Positions 25,438 to 37,119 of a DNA stretch of 64,000 nucleotides are shown here, piece after piece. Under the pieces are notes generated by a model. The model saw only the letters and a program-made list of their open reading frames with translations, was not told the origin of the DNA and did no database searches. Position 1 is the stretch's first letter. The number at the start of each line of letters is the position of its first letter. Source of the stretch: Caprimulgus europaeus (Eukaryota; Chordata; Aves; Caprimulgiformes; Caprimulgidae); assembly GCA_907165065.1 (NCBI GenBank), contig OU015543.1, forward strand, positions 8,373,501-8,437,500, written 5' to 3'. A program made the translations under genes and the position numbers.

Positions 25438-26190
25438 GCCCGTCAGGCGCAGGCTGCGATTTCTCCATAATATTTTTTAATTGAGCTCCCCTCGCTGGCC
25501 ATTGCCCACCGCCAGCACAGAGCCCCCGGCCCGCGCCCCGGGGACACCGGGAACCTCCGCCTCGGCAGCAGCCACCGCCCCGGCCAGGGGAAGCGGCGAT
25601 CCGCGCCGCCCCCTCCCCGAACCCGCAAGCTGGCCCGGCCCCGGGCCCCGGACAGCCCGGAGCCAGCTCCGCACCTCGGGCCGGGCCCGCAGCGCATCGT
25701 GACTCGGCACCGCCGAGCCCGATCCCGCTCCTGCGGGAACTTCGAACACGAGGAGGGGGGAAGCGAGAACCCCCCGAACGGTTCAAACGGCCAGAAAAAC
25801 CTGATCCCCTCCGTTCCCCGCTCCGAGGGAGGAGGGAGCAGGGAAAGGGGCTCGGGGGGACACTGCGGCCGCCTCCCGCCCCAGACCCGCAGGTCCCCAG
25901 GAATACGCACAGGAAGGACTCGGGCTGAACTACAACCAAGCGGGTAGAAGGACCGCGGTCCCCGCTCCTGCCTCCCGCAGCGTAGTTGCTCGCAGTCGGT
26001 ATTTAAGCTGGTGCTGATCACGCTGGGATTTTTTCCAACCTTCCTCTTTGCCCTTGCAAAAGGCAAAATTAAAAAAAAAAAAAAAATCGTTGCCACAGGG
26101 ACATTGCAACATTTCTCTCGGCTTTTCAAACGCTGCGTTTGCCCCGGCGAGGTTACCAAGTCCCGACCCAACAAGCAGCAGAGCAGAAGT

Positions 26191-26272
26191 AGGGGAAAGA
26201 GAAAAAAAAAAAGGAAAAGAAAAAAAAAAAAGAAATACCCTAAAGCAGAAATTTTGAAAAAAAAAAAAAAAA
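26191..26272. repeat. Purine-only and A-rich tracts inside the CpG island
   Basis: Positions 26191-26236 are nearly all A and G (repeated GAAAA and long A runs), followed by A-rich sequence to 26272. A further A15 run lies at about 26070. These interrupt the GC-rich island. Confidence 0.8.
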
Positions 26273-27135
26273 GAGGTCAAAAAAACAACACCCCAAAACC
26301 ATCAAACCAGACAGCGGCGAGGTGCTCCGTGCAACATGAAGGCGCGATCCCGGGGCGGCGGGGTTTCTGTCCGGCGGCACACACGCATCCCTCGAAAGTT
26401 TGCTCCACGTGTTGCAGCCGCGTCCCGGGAGGGTCGGGGCGTCCAGGCGCAGAAGGGTGGTGCGGGCTCGCTCCGCCGCTCCCGCGCCGTTTAAGGAAGC
26501 GGCCAGTCCCCACCCCTGCTCCGGGTAGCTCCCGCCACAGCCCAGCTCGGCGGATCTGGAGGCTCTCCCAGGCTGCCCTCCCCGCCGCTCACGCCGGCCC
26601 TGCACCAGGCAGGAAAGGGGCGCAGCGGCTGCCGCTGCCCGATCCCCGGTGCCGTCCCGCCGCGCAGCCGCTTGCCTCCCGCCTCGCTCCGCTCCTCCCG
26701 CCGGGGCAGCCCCCGCGCGCCCCGCGCCGACCTGCGCGCACCCCACCGACGGCGGAGAGCGCCCCCTGGCGGCCGCTCCCCACCTGCCGCGGCTGGTGCG
26801 AGGCGGGGTCCGCGTCGGGATCGGGGTGCGCGGCGGAGCGGGGCCACGCAGGACAAGCTGACGGAGCTGCGGCTGCTGCACGGCGGAGCTGCGGGGTCCC
26901 GCCTTTCCTTGCGCCGGTACGAGCGCTGGAAGAGCCGCGGCCGCACGGCGAGAGCGGGGGATCACCCTGAGATCCCCCTTGTGCGGAACCCCCTCCGCAC
27001 CCCTCCTGGTACCGGGTCTGCTCACAGCCAGCACCTCCATGTACACCATCTCCCACTGTGTCCAGCCTCCTCCTGCAACCCTTGAAGTAGCCATGTAGCT
27101 ACGCTGTCCTCTGTCAGAGGACCTTCTAAACAGGA

Positions 27136-27437
27136 GGGAGAACAACTCTTTCACGTGGGCAGATAGTGACAGGACAAGGGGAAATGGTTTTAAACTAAGG
27201 GAGGGGAGATTCAGGTTGGATATTAGGAGGAAATCTTTCACCCAGAGGGTGGTGATTTCACCCACAGGTTGCCCAGAGAAGCTGTGGATGCCCCATCCCT
27301 GGAGGCATTCAAGGCCAGGCTGGATGGGGCCCTGGGCAGCCTGATCAAGTGGTTGGCAACCCTGTCCACAGCAGGGGGGTTGGAAGTGGATGATCTTTAA
27401 GGTTCTTTCCAACCCAAACCATTCTGTGATTCTGTGA
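27136..27437 (+). mobile_element. CR1 LINE 3' fragment
   Basis: This 5'-truncated CR1 has the typical 3' end on the plus strand: GTGACAGGACAAGGGGAAAT, GCCCAGAGAAGCTGTGGATG, GATGATCTTTAAGGTTCTTT, and the terminal ATTCTGTGATTCTGTGA. It abuts the CpG island of mir-193a on its right side. It is a dead copy. Confidence 0.92.
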
Positions 27438-30400
27438 CCTATTCTACCCTCCTGTGCATTCAGCACCTTTTTATTCATCTGTCCAGTAAGTCTGGGTCAA
27501 CATATCTGCATGACTAGGAAACCTGTACACAAAGTACAGCTGTACAGCATATACAATCTATAAAGGTTTTGTAAAGACCCACCACTCATTTACACACATA
27601 CTCTGTTAAAAAGTGTTTTAAGAAAATACAAGGCCCTTGGTAATGTGAGGTCAAGTCAGAAAGGACAGCCGAAATGCTACAAAAAAGGGCATTTTCTTTT
27701 TTTCTGCTTCTCAGTCCTGCATTATTCCCCTGCACATCCTCACCTGCCTCATGTTTTTCAGCTTTCTGGACTTCTTGGAATTGTACTTCCATGTGCTTTG
27801 GACGCCAGCCCAGCATGTGTGGGCCCTGTGCACAGGTTATAAGGTTTTGGACAGTTACTGCACCTCCCTTTAATCTTGCTACACATCCTCTGAATGCCAG
27901 ACTGTGGAAAAGGGGACAAAATACACACAGACCACAGAGAGCTTCAGTTCTTTACATGACCATACCCCTGGACAGCTTACTCCAGCACAGTAGCAAAGGA
28001 GTGACCAGTCCAGCAGCATGTTGAAGCCACCAAAAACATAAAGGATGGCTTGCCAGGTTTTGTCCTACAAAGAGAGGAGATTGCTCACTGTTCCTGCAAG
28101 ATGTCAGCAATCAAGGTGATGTTCACTGAAGATCACAGCAAGAAGCTCCAAACTGGGCTTCAGGAGCTAAAGGTAACAAAAATCAAAGCTAGCATGCAGA
28201 GGAGTCCTCTTAAATATTTGGGTTCAGCAGGACACAAATGCACATCTGTGCTGTCTACTGGATTTTTTTCCTGTGTCTGCACAGAAGCCACATAAAACAG
28301 CCACGTTTACACAGCTTGCACTAGAAGCCTTTGCATGCTCAGAGCTTTATTGTACCAGCATCATTATGGATGTGGCAAGTGACTCTACCTGGCTTGCATG
28401 GATACAACACAACAAAGAGAACTGAAACTGATCTGTCATGTAACTGCTCTTGATCAACACTGCAAAGCCATCCTCTAAACAGAATAACATGTTCCTTGGC
28501 TGGAAGCCTGATGAATATTTAGAGACAAGGAACATGTTGTGTAAAACTCATATTAGAATGCAAAGTGTATCATGGGCCATGGGCAAAAAGGTTTAAAAGA
28601 GGGAAGAAGTAGTATGAGCATTTTGGAAATAAAATGTACTGGTGGAAGGTACAGAAATGAAGAATTTATTGACCATCCACCCAGGAATTTGTTCTGCAGT
28701 GATGACGCCCAGTGAGTATTGGTAGAAATGAAGATTTCCAAAAACTGTGTAAAAGACACTAACCTTTTCTTTGCTGAAGGGTATGGATGCTGTAGAAATC
28801 ACTTGGGTTGAACAAGAAAAGGCCTCAATAGCTTTTAGAAATTAAGAGACTGTTACTCTTACAGAGACTGCAAGTTATATTGTTCTCATTCTCTTTTGGG
28901 TTTTTGTTTTGGTTTGGTTTTGGGTTTTTTTAATACTGCTCTTGCTCTTTGGCTGTACCAAAGGGCTGTTGATAACAAAACAGATCAATGCTGAGCACAA
29001 CAAATTCATAAAAAATAATGTACCTATGTGTATGGAAGGAAGAGCACAAGACAGGGAATGGAAAAGTTTCTTCCTAATTAAGCTGATGGCATACTGCTTA
29101 GCCGATGTCCTGACCAACTGCTGAATTTGCTATTTTCAGCAGCCTCATACATATTGCTTCTTGTCTTCATCTTGCCCCGACTGGTACTGGTGTGAAGCAC
29201 CTTTTAACTTCCATGAGAGCAGGGCAAGACTTTCACACAACATTTTTGCCCAGCAGGAGCTCATATGCAAGGAGCCCTATCCCTGAGACGTGCTCAGCTG
29301 CTGGCAGCTCACTCCCACTTCCACTGACAGCACTGGCAGTCCTTTGGTGGTAACTGGATAAGGCACATTTCAGGCAAGTATTCCCTTGGCAGGAGGTACT
29401 TCCGTACCTGAGAAGGTCAGGCCTTTGGACTTCATCTCCTCTCATGAATACCTGCTGGCTGCTCGCCACAGTGTGCAGAACTCGTGTGCTGGGAATGCAT
29501 GACTACAGCTCCTGTCTGGATGGGAGCTGGGAAGAGGATTAGCTCTGCATTCAGTTCAAATGTAATCACAAGCATATCAAGTTGTAAAGCATCACAACTT
29601 TCACAATTCTAAAAATAAACATAAGCAGTTTGTTTCAAGCTGTTTGGCAGCCAAAGGGCTAATATATTAATAACATTAGACCAACAAAGCCCAGAACAAT
29701 AACTACAGAACAATAGATTCTATCACTTCTGAAAATAGCCCTGTTTGGAAAAAAAGAAAACATTTTTACAAGAGCCATGAACCAGATGTAGTAGCATCGT
29801 TATAGGTCTCCACAAAGGCTTCACAGAGTTGAAGATGGATATGATACCTCCAAAGTCCGGAGGGAGCTTCTGTGGGCAGGAGAGTAGACTGCATGTTGCT
29901 GACTGAGACACACTGAAGACCCAGTGGACGCAGTTTGGTCTGGCTGAATGCATGCATTAATCTGAGTTTTTCTTTCTCGATCTTGCCTATGCTTATGCAA
30001 GACCTTACTCTGCAAGTGGATCCATTGATTTGTTAACTTCCCGGCGTGTGGTACTAAGCAGCACGTAAACAAACGTGGCTTGTAGCCAACAGCTTGGTAT
30101 TTCAGCATCAGACCTTGCTGACAGAGACTGGATTGTCAAGGAAGTTAAACTTGATGACAATGTAGTGAGGGAAATAATTGAAACTCCACTGCTGGCACAG
30201 GATGAAATTAGCTGGGCTTCTCTGAAAATATGAATCCATGCCAGAGATGCAGAGTCAGATTTTTTTTTTTTTTAAATCAGAACAATAGGAAGAGCAAGTT
30301 TATGATTAAAAGTTCTGAAAATACGATGTACTGCAAGAGCTGGCCTGACCCCACATACCTCCGCAGGAACACCAAGCGGACAAACCCATTAAGGATTTAC

Positions 30401-31956
30401 AGAAACTGCCATCCTTCTGAGATCTTTACTGCAACCTGGTTGTTCAGCTCTGAGCACCCACACGATGCCAGTGAGCTCCAGCCCCTGGTCACCAGTCAGA
30501 TATGGTCTGGTTCTCTGCTCACTGGCCAACCAAGGCTCTGCCTGTCCAAAGAACCTCTGGAAAATTGTCAATACAAGATGAATACCCCACCATAAATGGA
30601 GCCTTCATATTTAAAGCATGTGTGCCTATGTGTATATGGGGGAAAGGAGAAAATCACAGGACTAACGAGCTATGATTAAGCTCAGAAATAATGGTTTCCT
30701 GTTCAAACACAGAGCTATGTCTCTTCTTAGTACAACTACCTCATCCTCAATTGTGTCTATTAAAGACAATTACTGGGGGAGACAGATATGTGTAACCAGA
30801 TGTGGAAACAACGGTCACGTTATGCACAGTGCCACATGCAGTTTAAATTCTTTGGGGCTGAACAAGTTACATATAAAAAATTGTGTGAGTGTGTTTGTGC
30901 ACAGAGGAGCAGCTGTCAATGGGGAAATCCCCTTATCCCACTTTAATCCTCCGTTCCACAATCCTCAGGGCTTAAACAAATGCACTAACATTATTTACTG
31001 TAATGCTCCCTCCCTGGGGGCCTTCAGTCCATGAAATCCACTCCAGCATTTACAAGTTCCAGTTGTGAAAGAGGCTGCACATATTCTATATTTGGTAGCT
31101 CACAAGTACTCTTTCAGCTGGGCCCAGAGTGATGAAAGGACAGGAGTGAGGAGTTAGCTCAAGCAGAGGCTCACAGGCCACAGGCTCAGAATGGGAGTTT
31201 ATTTCTCACTGCACAGGTCTTACATGGGCACCAAGGCATTGCAGTGACTGCTGAGAGGTGACAGTGTTCACAGGACTATACAAGATGCTTTCTTACAAGT
31301 AAAGACGCTGCCACAGTATTATTCTTCCCACCTACACACCAGGAGTATGAAATGAGGCTTTAAACCCATATTCACCAGTAAAGCCTCACATACCTTCTGC
31401 TTTCTTTCTCCTGTGATGAAATACGTGTTTGAACTTGGGTACAATCCCAGTGAAATTAGTGACAAGGATTCCATTGATTCAGGTGCACAGTCCTCACAGT
31501 CCCAATAAGGCTGTGACAGTGCAAACACCATCAAACTCTTACGGCCATTTGGGTTTAATTGATGGCCACAGTGCCCAGCAATAACACACCAAAGTTTCAG
31601 ACCAGGGCTCCCAAGACCCCTCTGACACATTTGCAATGCTAGCTGATTGCTCCATCTCTTAAGCTTCCTGTCTAAGTTTATTATAGCTTTTTCAAAGACA
31701 GTAAACTTTACATTCTGTATTAGGCTGTCCTTGCCTTTAATTCATATACAGTTTAATTTTTTATTTTTTTTAACTTAGATGACTGTACCAACTCAGCACT
31801 ACAATTTGAATTACTGCTGCCACAGATGGGATGGCAAGCCACCATCACAGAGAGCATCACCCTAGAGAAACCACTGCTGTTAGTGCAGGGGCAGGTTTGG
31901 TCCCAGGTCTTCCAGGCAGCAGCAAACAGTACAAACTTCAAAGGCAAAGGGGTTGC
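27438..31956. other. Intergenic, nothing recognised
   Basis: AT-rich unique sequence between two CR1 copies. Only short frames and T/G-rich simple runs (about 28895-28930) are present. No exon, RNA gene or island was seen. Confidence 0.5.
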
Positions 31957-32190
31957 ACAGAAACACAGAATGAGGTTGGAAGGGGCCTCTGGAGGTCATT
32001 GGGTCCACCCCTTGCTTGAGCAGAGTCACCTAAAGAAGGCTGCCTAGGACTGTGTCTGGACAGCTTTTGCTGGAGACTCCACAACCTCCACAGGCAACCT
32101 GTTCCAGCATCACTCTTACTCGAAAAAGTGTTTCCCGACGTTCAGAGAACCTCCTGTGTTTCAGTTTGTGCCCTTTGCCTCTTGTCCCAT
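31957..32190 (-). mobile_element. CR1 LINE 3' fragment
   Basis: The minus-orientation CR1 3' end reads on the plus strand as CAGAATGAGGTTGGAAGGGG, CCTCTGGAGGTCATTGGGTC, then CAACCTGTTCCAGCATCACT and GCCCTTTGCCTCTTGTCCC. It is 5'-truncated and carries no intact frame. Confidence 0.92.
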
Positions 32191-35100
32191 TTGTTGTTGA
32201 TGCTTTTTGCACTGCTAACATGATGTCTAAGGCTGGACTCTGAAGCCTGGTTTTGTCAGTGGAGTTGTATTTTGCTGAATGCAAAGGAAATTATTCTCCA
32301 CAATATGAGATTCATATGAGGACTAATAGTTTAGAAGTTACATTAATCCAACATCTGACTCTACTCCCATGACACTGCATTTACAACATATAATTTCATC
32401 AGCTCCAATATATTTATTTTCCAATTTACACCAAGGTCATAATAAAAGCTATACTGATGTTACTGCCCTTCATCCTGTAACTGCTTGCTTACTGTGGTTA
32501 ACTTCACCCAGTGGATACTCACACAGATGAGGAGAACCCCTGGGCACAACCCTTCCAGGCCTGGGCTCTGAGCTGCTGTTTCTTTCATCTAATTTACAGT
32601 CAGAAACATGAATAAGCACCTGAGAAAGAGGGAGTGGAGCAGGGCTTCTGTGACCAGCAGGCTCCATGCATGCTGCTGAGGTGGGACTGCAGAGGAGATG
32701 AGATTAGAAATCTCCCATGAACCCGCCTTGCTCCTCGTTCCCTGCATAACTGAAGTTTATTTCAGACTCTCTGCCTGCAGTGTCAGCTGGCATCTTCTGG
32801 GCTTCACAGAAGCAATCACTGCCATTCAGCACCACTTTCTCCATTTCAATTCTGTTTTCACAGGTTCCCTTGGGACACCAAGGCACTGAGCACTGCTCCA
32901 CACTACAGCAGTACAGCAGTAAGGACTGATGCTCCCTCTCCGGGGTGCCTACAGAGCTCATCCACAAAATCCCGCTGCCGCCACTCATGGCATCACCCCT
33001 CGCTCTCAGGGGAGCAGCAGCAGTGTGCTGTGCTGGTCCCTCCATTCATCCTGGTCAGGGAGGCACACCTGGACCTTTTCATTAGTATCTAATGATGGAT
33101 GACAGGAGCATCCTTGGGACTGGACCTCTATAAGAGTTGCTACTCCTGTACCAAAGCAAAAATACAACTGGGATCCTCAGGGAGGAACTTCACAACTATT
33201 CCCCTCCTCATGCTTCTATGGGACACCAGTAACTCTGCCTCTTGAACATAGAATGAGGAGACTTACTTTGCCTTTCCTACAGGTGCCATAAATGGAGTTT
33301 TTGGGGGGTGGGAAATCCTATCTCACTGTCATTTTAAAAATTATTGAATATTGCAACATTCAATCGATTACTATTCACAAATACGTACCTGCTCCTCCAG
33401 CAGAACAAATCGAGTAATTTCTGTTTCTGCTTGAGCCTTCGGCATGCAGACAAAAACATTTTTTATTCATCAGTGGTAAAAGGCTACAGCCATTTGACTT
33501 TAAACACAGACATGCTTCTGGGCTCTCTTCCAGGAAGTCTGTGTCACCCAGGCTTTAGATCGATATGTTTGTCTGCAAAGTCACCCTTTTGATCTGTAAT
33601 TTTTCATTTTGACACAAGAAATGCCTTTTGGTCAAACTTCAGCAGTCTATTAAATTCCAGGCATAATGGAAATGGGAATCACATTGCCGTAGCCATGTGA
33701 AGATTTCCACAGTTTGGGGTTTATTTACTCATGGGTTAATTTACTGAGCCATATATTTGGGATTCAGACAACACTGCACATACTGTTCTCCTGTCTCATC
33801 TAAGATCACTGCCTTCCCCCCAATTGTTTGTTGGTGGTCTCACCGGCAGCAGCAGCTTTATAAAATACTTTCAACATTCAGTTGTCTAATCTGCAGGAAA
33901 TGTTATCACAGTTTCATATTGCAGATGCTGAGCATCCTCCCAGTGTGGCTCTGCCGTTGGCCATGTACAAAGGCAGGGTCCAGCTGCCGGGACCCCAGCC
34001 CTGCCGCTGAGAGCCGGAGCTCTTGCCAGCACATGGTCCTGCTGGCTCAGGCAGCCCGGTCACCCCTGGTACACCACGCTCTGTTTGCACAACTTGGCAC
34101 GTGTCTTTTCTTTCCAAGTTCAAGGTTTCAGGGTTAGGTTGTTGAGGTGTGGGTTGTTGGTTTTTTTTCCCTCTCCTTATTATTCTTTTTAAAAATAAAG
34201 AGAGGTGTCAGCAGTCCCACAGAGGGATACCCAAAAAGCAAGAAATCTGGGAAATCAATCCAACATTTTATGAAGGGGACAAGTGAGTCTGAGCAGCCTT
34301 TGGGACACTCCCCCTGCCTGGCTCCACACAGCAGGGCTGTGGAATGATCTCACTACTATTTCTGAACCAGACACACAGCTCCTCCTGTGTTGCTAACACA
34401 CTGATTTTCAGTTGCTGAAGTTTGACCCGAGGGAGGACGCGACAGACACTCAGGAGAGTTGCAAAGCACTGAAAATGTTATTATAATCAGAACAAAGAAC
34501 ATTATGCTTTTAGTCCTCATTCACATCTTTCCTTTCAAAAGCAAGCATTTTCTGTCAGCCTTTCAAAAAATACATATAATACATAATTCAGAAATACCGC
34601 TGTTATAATTGATTCATTTTTACACTTATTTTAGAGTCATGAGCTGTTTGGATTCTAAATAACTGGTTTGTCAAACCAGAAAGGACAAGAAATTCTGTAT
34701 CTAAATATGGCCAAGATTTCAGCTGTAACACATCTTTTAAGTACATTAATTGTAGTGTATTTTTATTAGGTTATTAAAAGGAGCCTGATTTTCATTCTCA
34801 TTTAATAACTCCTCATTTAATAGAGGTACTATATTTAGAGGGAGGCTGGTCAATATTTTCTGGAATAAAATCAAAGATCTTAAAGCAACTCAAATGGGGC
34901 ACCTAAAGATTTTTACGTTTTTGGTCAGGACTCGTGTCCAAAATAAACAACTCTCCCTCATCCACTGAAAAATCCCAAACCAAAGTCATCTCCAGCACAG
35001 CTATGATCAGATCATAAGTATCCCGATTAAAGTTCATTGGCATTTCAGGACTTTAGCTATTAAGTTAAAGCTAAAATCAAATTTATTGCCTGAGTGAGTA

Positions 35101-35270
35101 AGAAGAAGGGGCGGGAATTTGGGAAGCAAGAGGACACGTGAGCTGCCCCAACACAACCCTGCCGTGCCAGGAGCTCCCACAAACAGTGAGGGCACAGAGA
35201 CACCAAAGAGAGGAGAGTGGATCAGGATCAGCTCTACTTAGATGTGGTGAGCAGGACATTTTACATGGAT
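32191..35270. other. Intergenic, nothing recognised
   Basis: Unique sequence of mixed composition with no repeat of known type and no coding signal. It lies downstream of the cysteine-rich open frame on the minus strand. Confidence 0.5.
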
Positions 35271-35276
35271 TTTATT
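35271..35276 (-). terminator. Candidate polyadenylation signal for the 35.5-kb frame
   Basis: AATAAA on the minus strand, about 260 nt downstream of the TAG of the cysteine-rich open frame. The position fits a short 3' UTR, but hexamers like this are frequent in AT-rich sequence. Confidence 0.25.
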
Positions 35277-35537
35277 TTTAGGCTGGACTTTGCTCGCACA
35301 CAGGGTCAGCTGACGCAGCCTTGTTAGCTGGAGCGGATCTCTGCTAATTTACATCAGTTGGGGTCTAGCTGTTGATTTCCAGCTCTGGTAACAAACCGTG
35401 CAGTGCTCCTGGCCCAGCACAGCACAGGCACCGGGTGAGAGAGACACACGTGGGGACAGATCTGAGCTCCTGCTGCAAGAATTCACTCTGTTATTTGAAG
35501 TAAGCCGCAGCCTCCACTCCTGCCTGAGCCAGGGCTG

Positions 35538-35885
35538 CTAGTGGTTTGTCTCCAGGAGGCTCAGCACAGCATATTGCCCTGGTGTAAACTTTACAGGTGA
35601 GCCCGGAAGCACAGCTCCATTCCTTTTAATAAGCCAAGCAGGGCTTTTCAGATGTGACAAATTGTGCTGAAAAGCTTTATCTGATGAAATGTGGAATTTA
35701 TAGTGAGTCTTCCACCCATTCTCCACTGTACAGGAACACCTCCGTGGACTTTCTTTCCTACAACCAACACACCATTTTTCAGTTGTACTTTGGGGGTGAG
35801 CAGGGGCCTGTATCACACAACAGGACTCTGCTGTGCAGAGCAAAACCAACAGCCCTAAAAAGATGGTCCTGAAGGCCATCACCAT
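35538..35885 (-). CDS. Candidate small secreted cysteine-rich protein, unrecognised
   Basis: A minus-strand open frame encodes 115 residues from ATG at 35885, or 113 from the in-frame ATG at 35879. The second ATG has the better context (GTGATGG). The N-terminus MAFRTIFLGLLVLLCTAE looks like a signal peptide with cleavage near residues 19-21. The mature part has six cysteines (CC at 22-23, then 39, 42, 50, 52) in the order CC...CxxC...CxC, a Trp/Lys-rich middle, one N-glycosylation sequon (N75-L-S) and no second membrane segment. The frame stays open upstream to 36137, but that extension lacks protein-like features and is left out. A minus-strand AATAAA lies at 35276-35271, about 260 nt after the TAG. 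Acceptor-like sites upstream (for example near 36100) would allow a 5' exon in the CpG island at 37 kb. I do not recognise the family; a chance frame cannot be excluded. Confidence 0.4.
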   Translation of the reverse strand: MVMAFRTIFLGLLVLLCTAESCCVIQAPAHPQSTTEKWCVGCRKESPRRCSCTVENGWKTHYKFHISSDKAFQHNLSHLKSPAWLIKRNGAVLPGSPVKFTPGQYAVLSLLETNH

Positions 35886-37119
35886 GGGGAGCCTTGATGA
35901 CAACGACGATAGCAAGACGGCATGCAGAGAACCACACATTACTGAACAGAAAGGATCCAGGCAGGTGAGCTTGTTCTGAAGATGCACAACAGTCCCATCA
36001 CAGAGCTTTCCTGTGGAGCCCTCCCTGAGGAGCTCGGCAAAGAGCCTGTGAAGGACCAACCTCACAAGACACGTGGGAGTCAGAAGCAAATATGCCAGTT
36101 CTGCAGAGACTGAAGTTAAGCAACTGGTAAGCTGCATGGATGTGTTATGACCACAGAGAAGAGCAATGCCAGAGCTTTATTGAAATACCTGGCTCTTAGT
36201 CCTGGGTTCATGGCACATGTTTGGGCAAGACTCAACTGCTCGGGTTTATGGCAAGCCTGTTTCAGGGAGGACCTCGGTTTCACAATTGGTTTCAACCAGA
36301 AACAAACCCACAAAATTCTGAAATTCTCTACAAAAGCCGCAAGGTGGCTTTTGAATCATTAGAAGCATTTTAGTTTAACATGCTGTAGAATTAAAAAAAC
36401 CCCAAAATTATCAAAATAGGGTGTTTCAAAGCTGGAACTTTCATTCTCAAAAGCCTCCAGCAAAGCTGACAGGATTTTGACAGCATTGCATTTTCCAAGT
36501 AAAGTGGTGTCCATGTTTTTCTAAACAGGTTCTAAACTGCATTTCCCGCTTTTATATAAAAATGTGCTATGGATTTTTCCTTTTTTTTTTTTTTTTGTGG
36601 CTTGTTAATAACATACTGTACAACTGTTTTGTACAAACCTCCCCAAACACCTTACACACACACACTTCCAATACCTTTCAGAAAGACAAATAGCCTCCTA
36701 CCCAGTCAGTCCCAGGTTCAGTGTGACACATTAAACAGCAAAACACAGTTTTTTCTAAGCATCAAAGGAAGCAGCTATTTTTTTGTAAGATACTCCTCAG
36801 CTCTTCCCAGACACCTGACTATTGTGATTTTTCAATGAAATGACTCTATTCTTTACATATTTTAAGCTGTCTGAAAGCAGCGATAATCAAAGCAATGCTC
36901 TACAGAGCCAGCCTCGCACATGTGTAAAGCCTGGCACAGCTTTATGTATCGAGAACCAAGCCATCCAGGTCAGTTCTGGTGTGAACGGTACAACTGCACG
37001 AAGCTTTCCATAGCTGCGTTTGTTTATTCCAGGATTTGGCCTCCCTTTACCATTTAATTCTCCATATGTGAGAATTACATCTAAACCAGCACCTATAGAG
37101 TAACAGCGACCGGGACCCA
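35886..37119. other. Interval between the cysteine-rich frame and the tRNA CpG island
   Basis: No independent gene is visible. On the minus strand the frame remains open to 36137 and several acceptor-like CAG sites occur (near 36100, 36046 and 35977), so this interval could be 5' UTR or intron of the 35.5-kb candidate. The rest is unique AT-rich sequence with a poly(T) run at 36580. Confidence 0.4.

Larger units (their letters stand above)
24900..26970 (-). promoter_or_regulatory. CpG island, likely promoter of the mir-193a/mir-365 primary transcript
   Basis: The sequence changes abruptly from AT-rich to very GC- and CpG-rich between about 24.9 and 27.0 kb, interrupted at 26.05-26.28 kb by A-rich and purine-only tracts. 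mir-193a sits in its left part on the minus strand, so a start site within 25.5-26.9 kb would transcribe it first and reach mir-365 15 kb on. A TTAAATA element on the minus strand at 26006-26000 is a possible TATA-like box. No protein exon is supported: the long frames here are GC-rich and mutually overlapping on both strands. Bidirectional activity is possible. Confidence 0.7.

Noticed and set aside
25316..26174. Overlapping 207- and 243-codon minus-strand frames
   Set aside because: They cover the mir-193a hairpin and its promoter, disagree with each other in frame, and show only composition-driven residues.
26011..26970. 319-codon plus-strand open frame
   Set aside because: It starts in poly(A) (poly-Lys) and continues in island sequence with Pro/Ala/Arg bias, overlapping the opposite long frame. 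No domain was seen.
26240..27478. 412-codon minus-strand open frame
   Set aside because: It runs through the CpG island and the CR1 element at 27.1-27.4 kb. GC-rich sequence lacks stops on both strands, the peptide is low-complexity Arg/Gly/Ala/Pro, and part of it is antisense CR1.
35886..36137. N-terminal extension (84 codons) of the cysteine-rich frame at 35.5 kb
   Set aside because: The extension would bury the signal peptide inside the protein. Its start context is poor and it spans several acceptor-like sites, so the internal ATGs were preferred.
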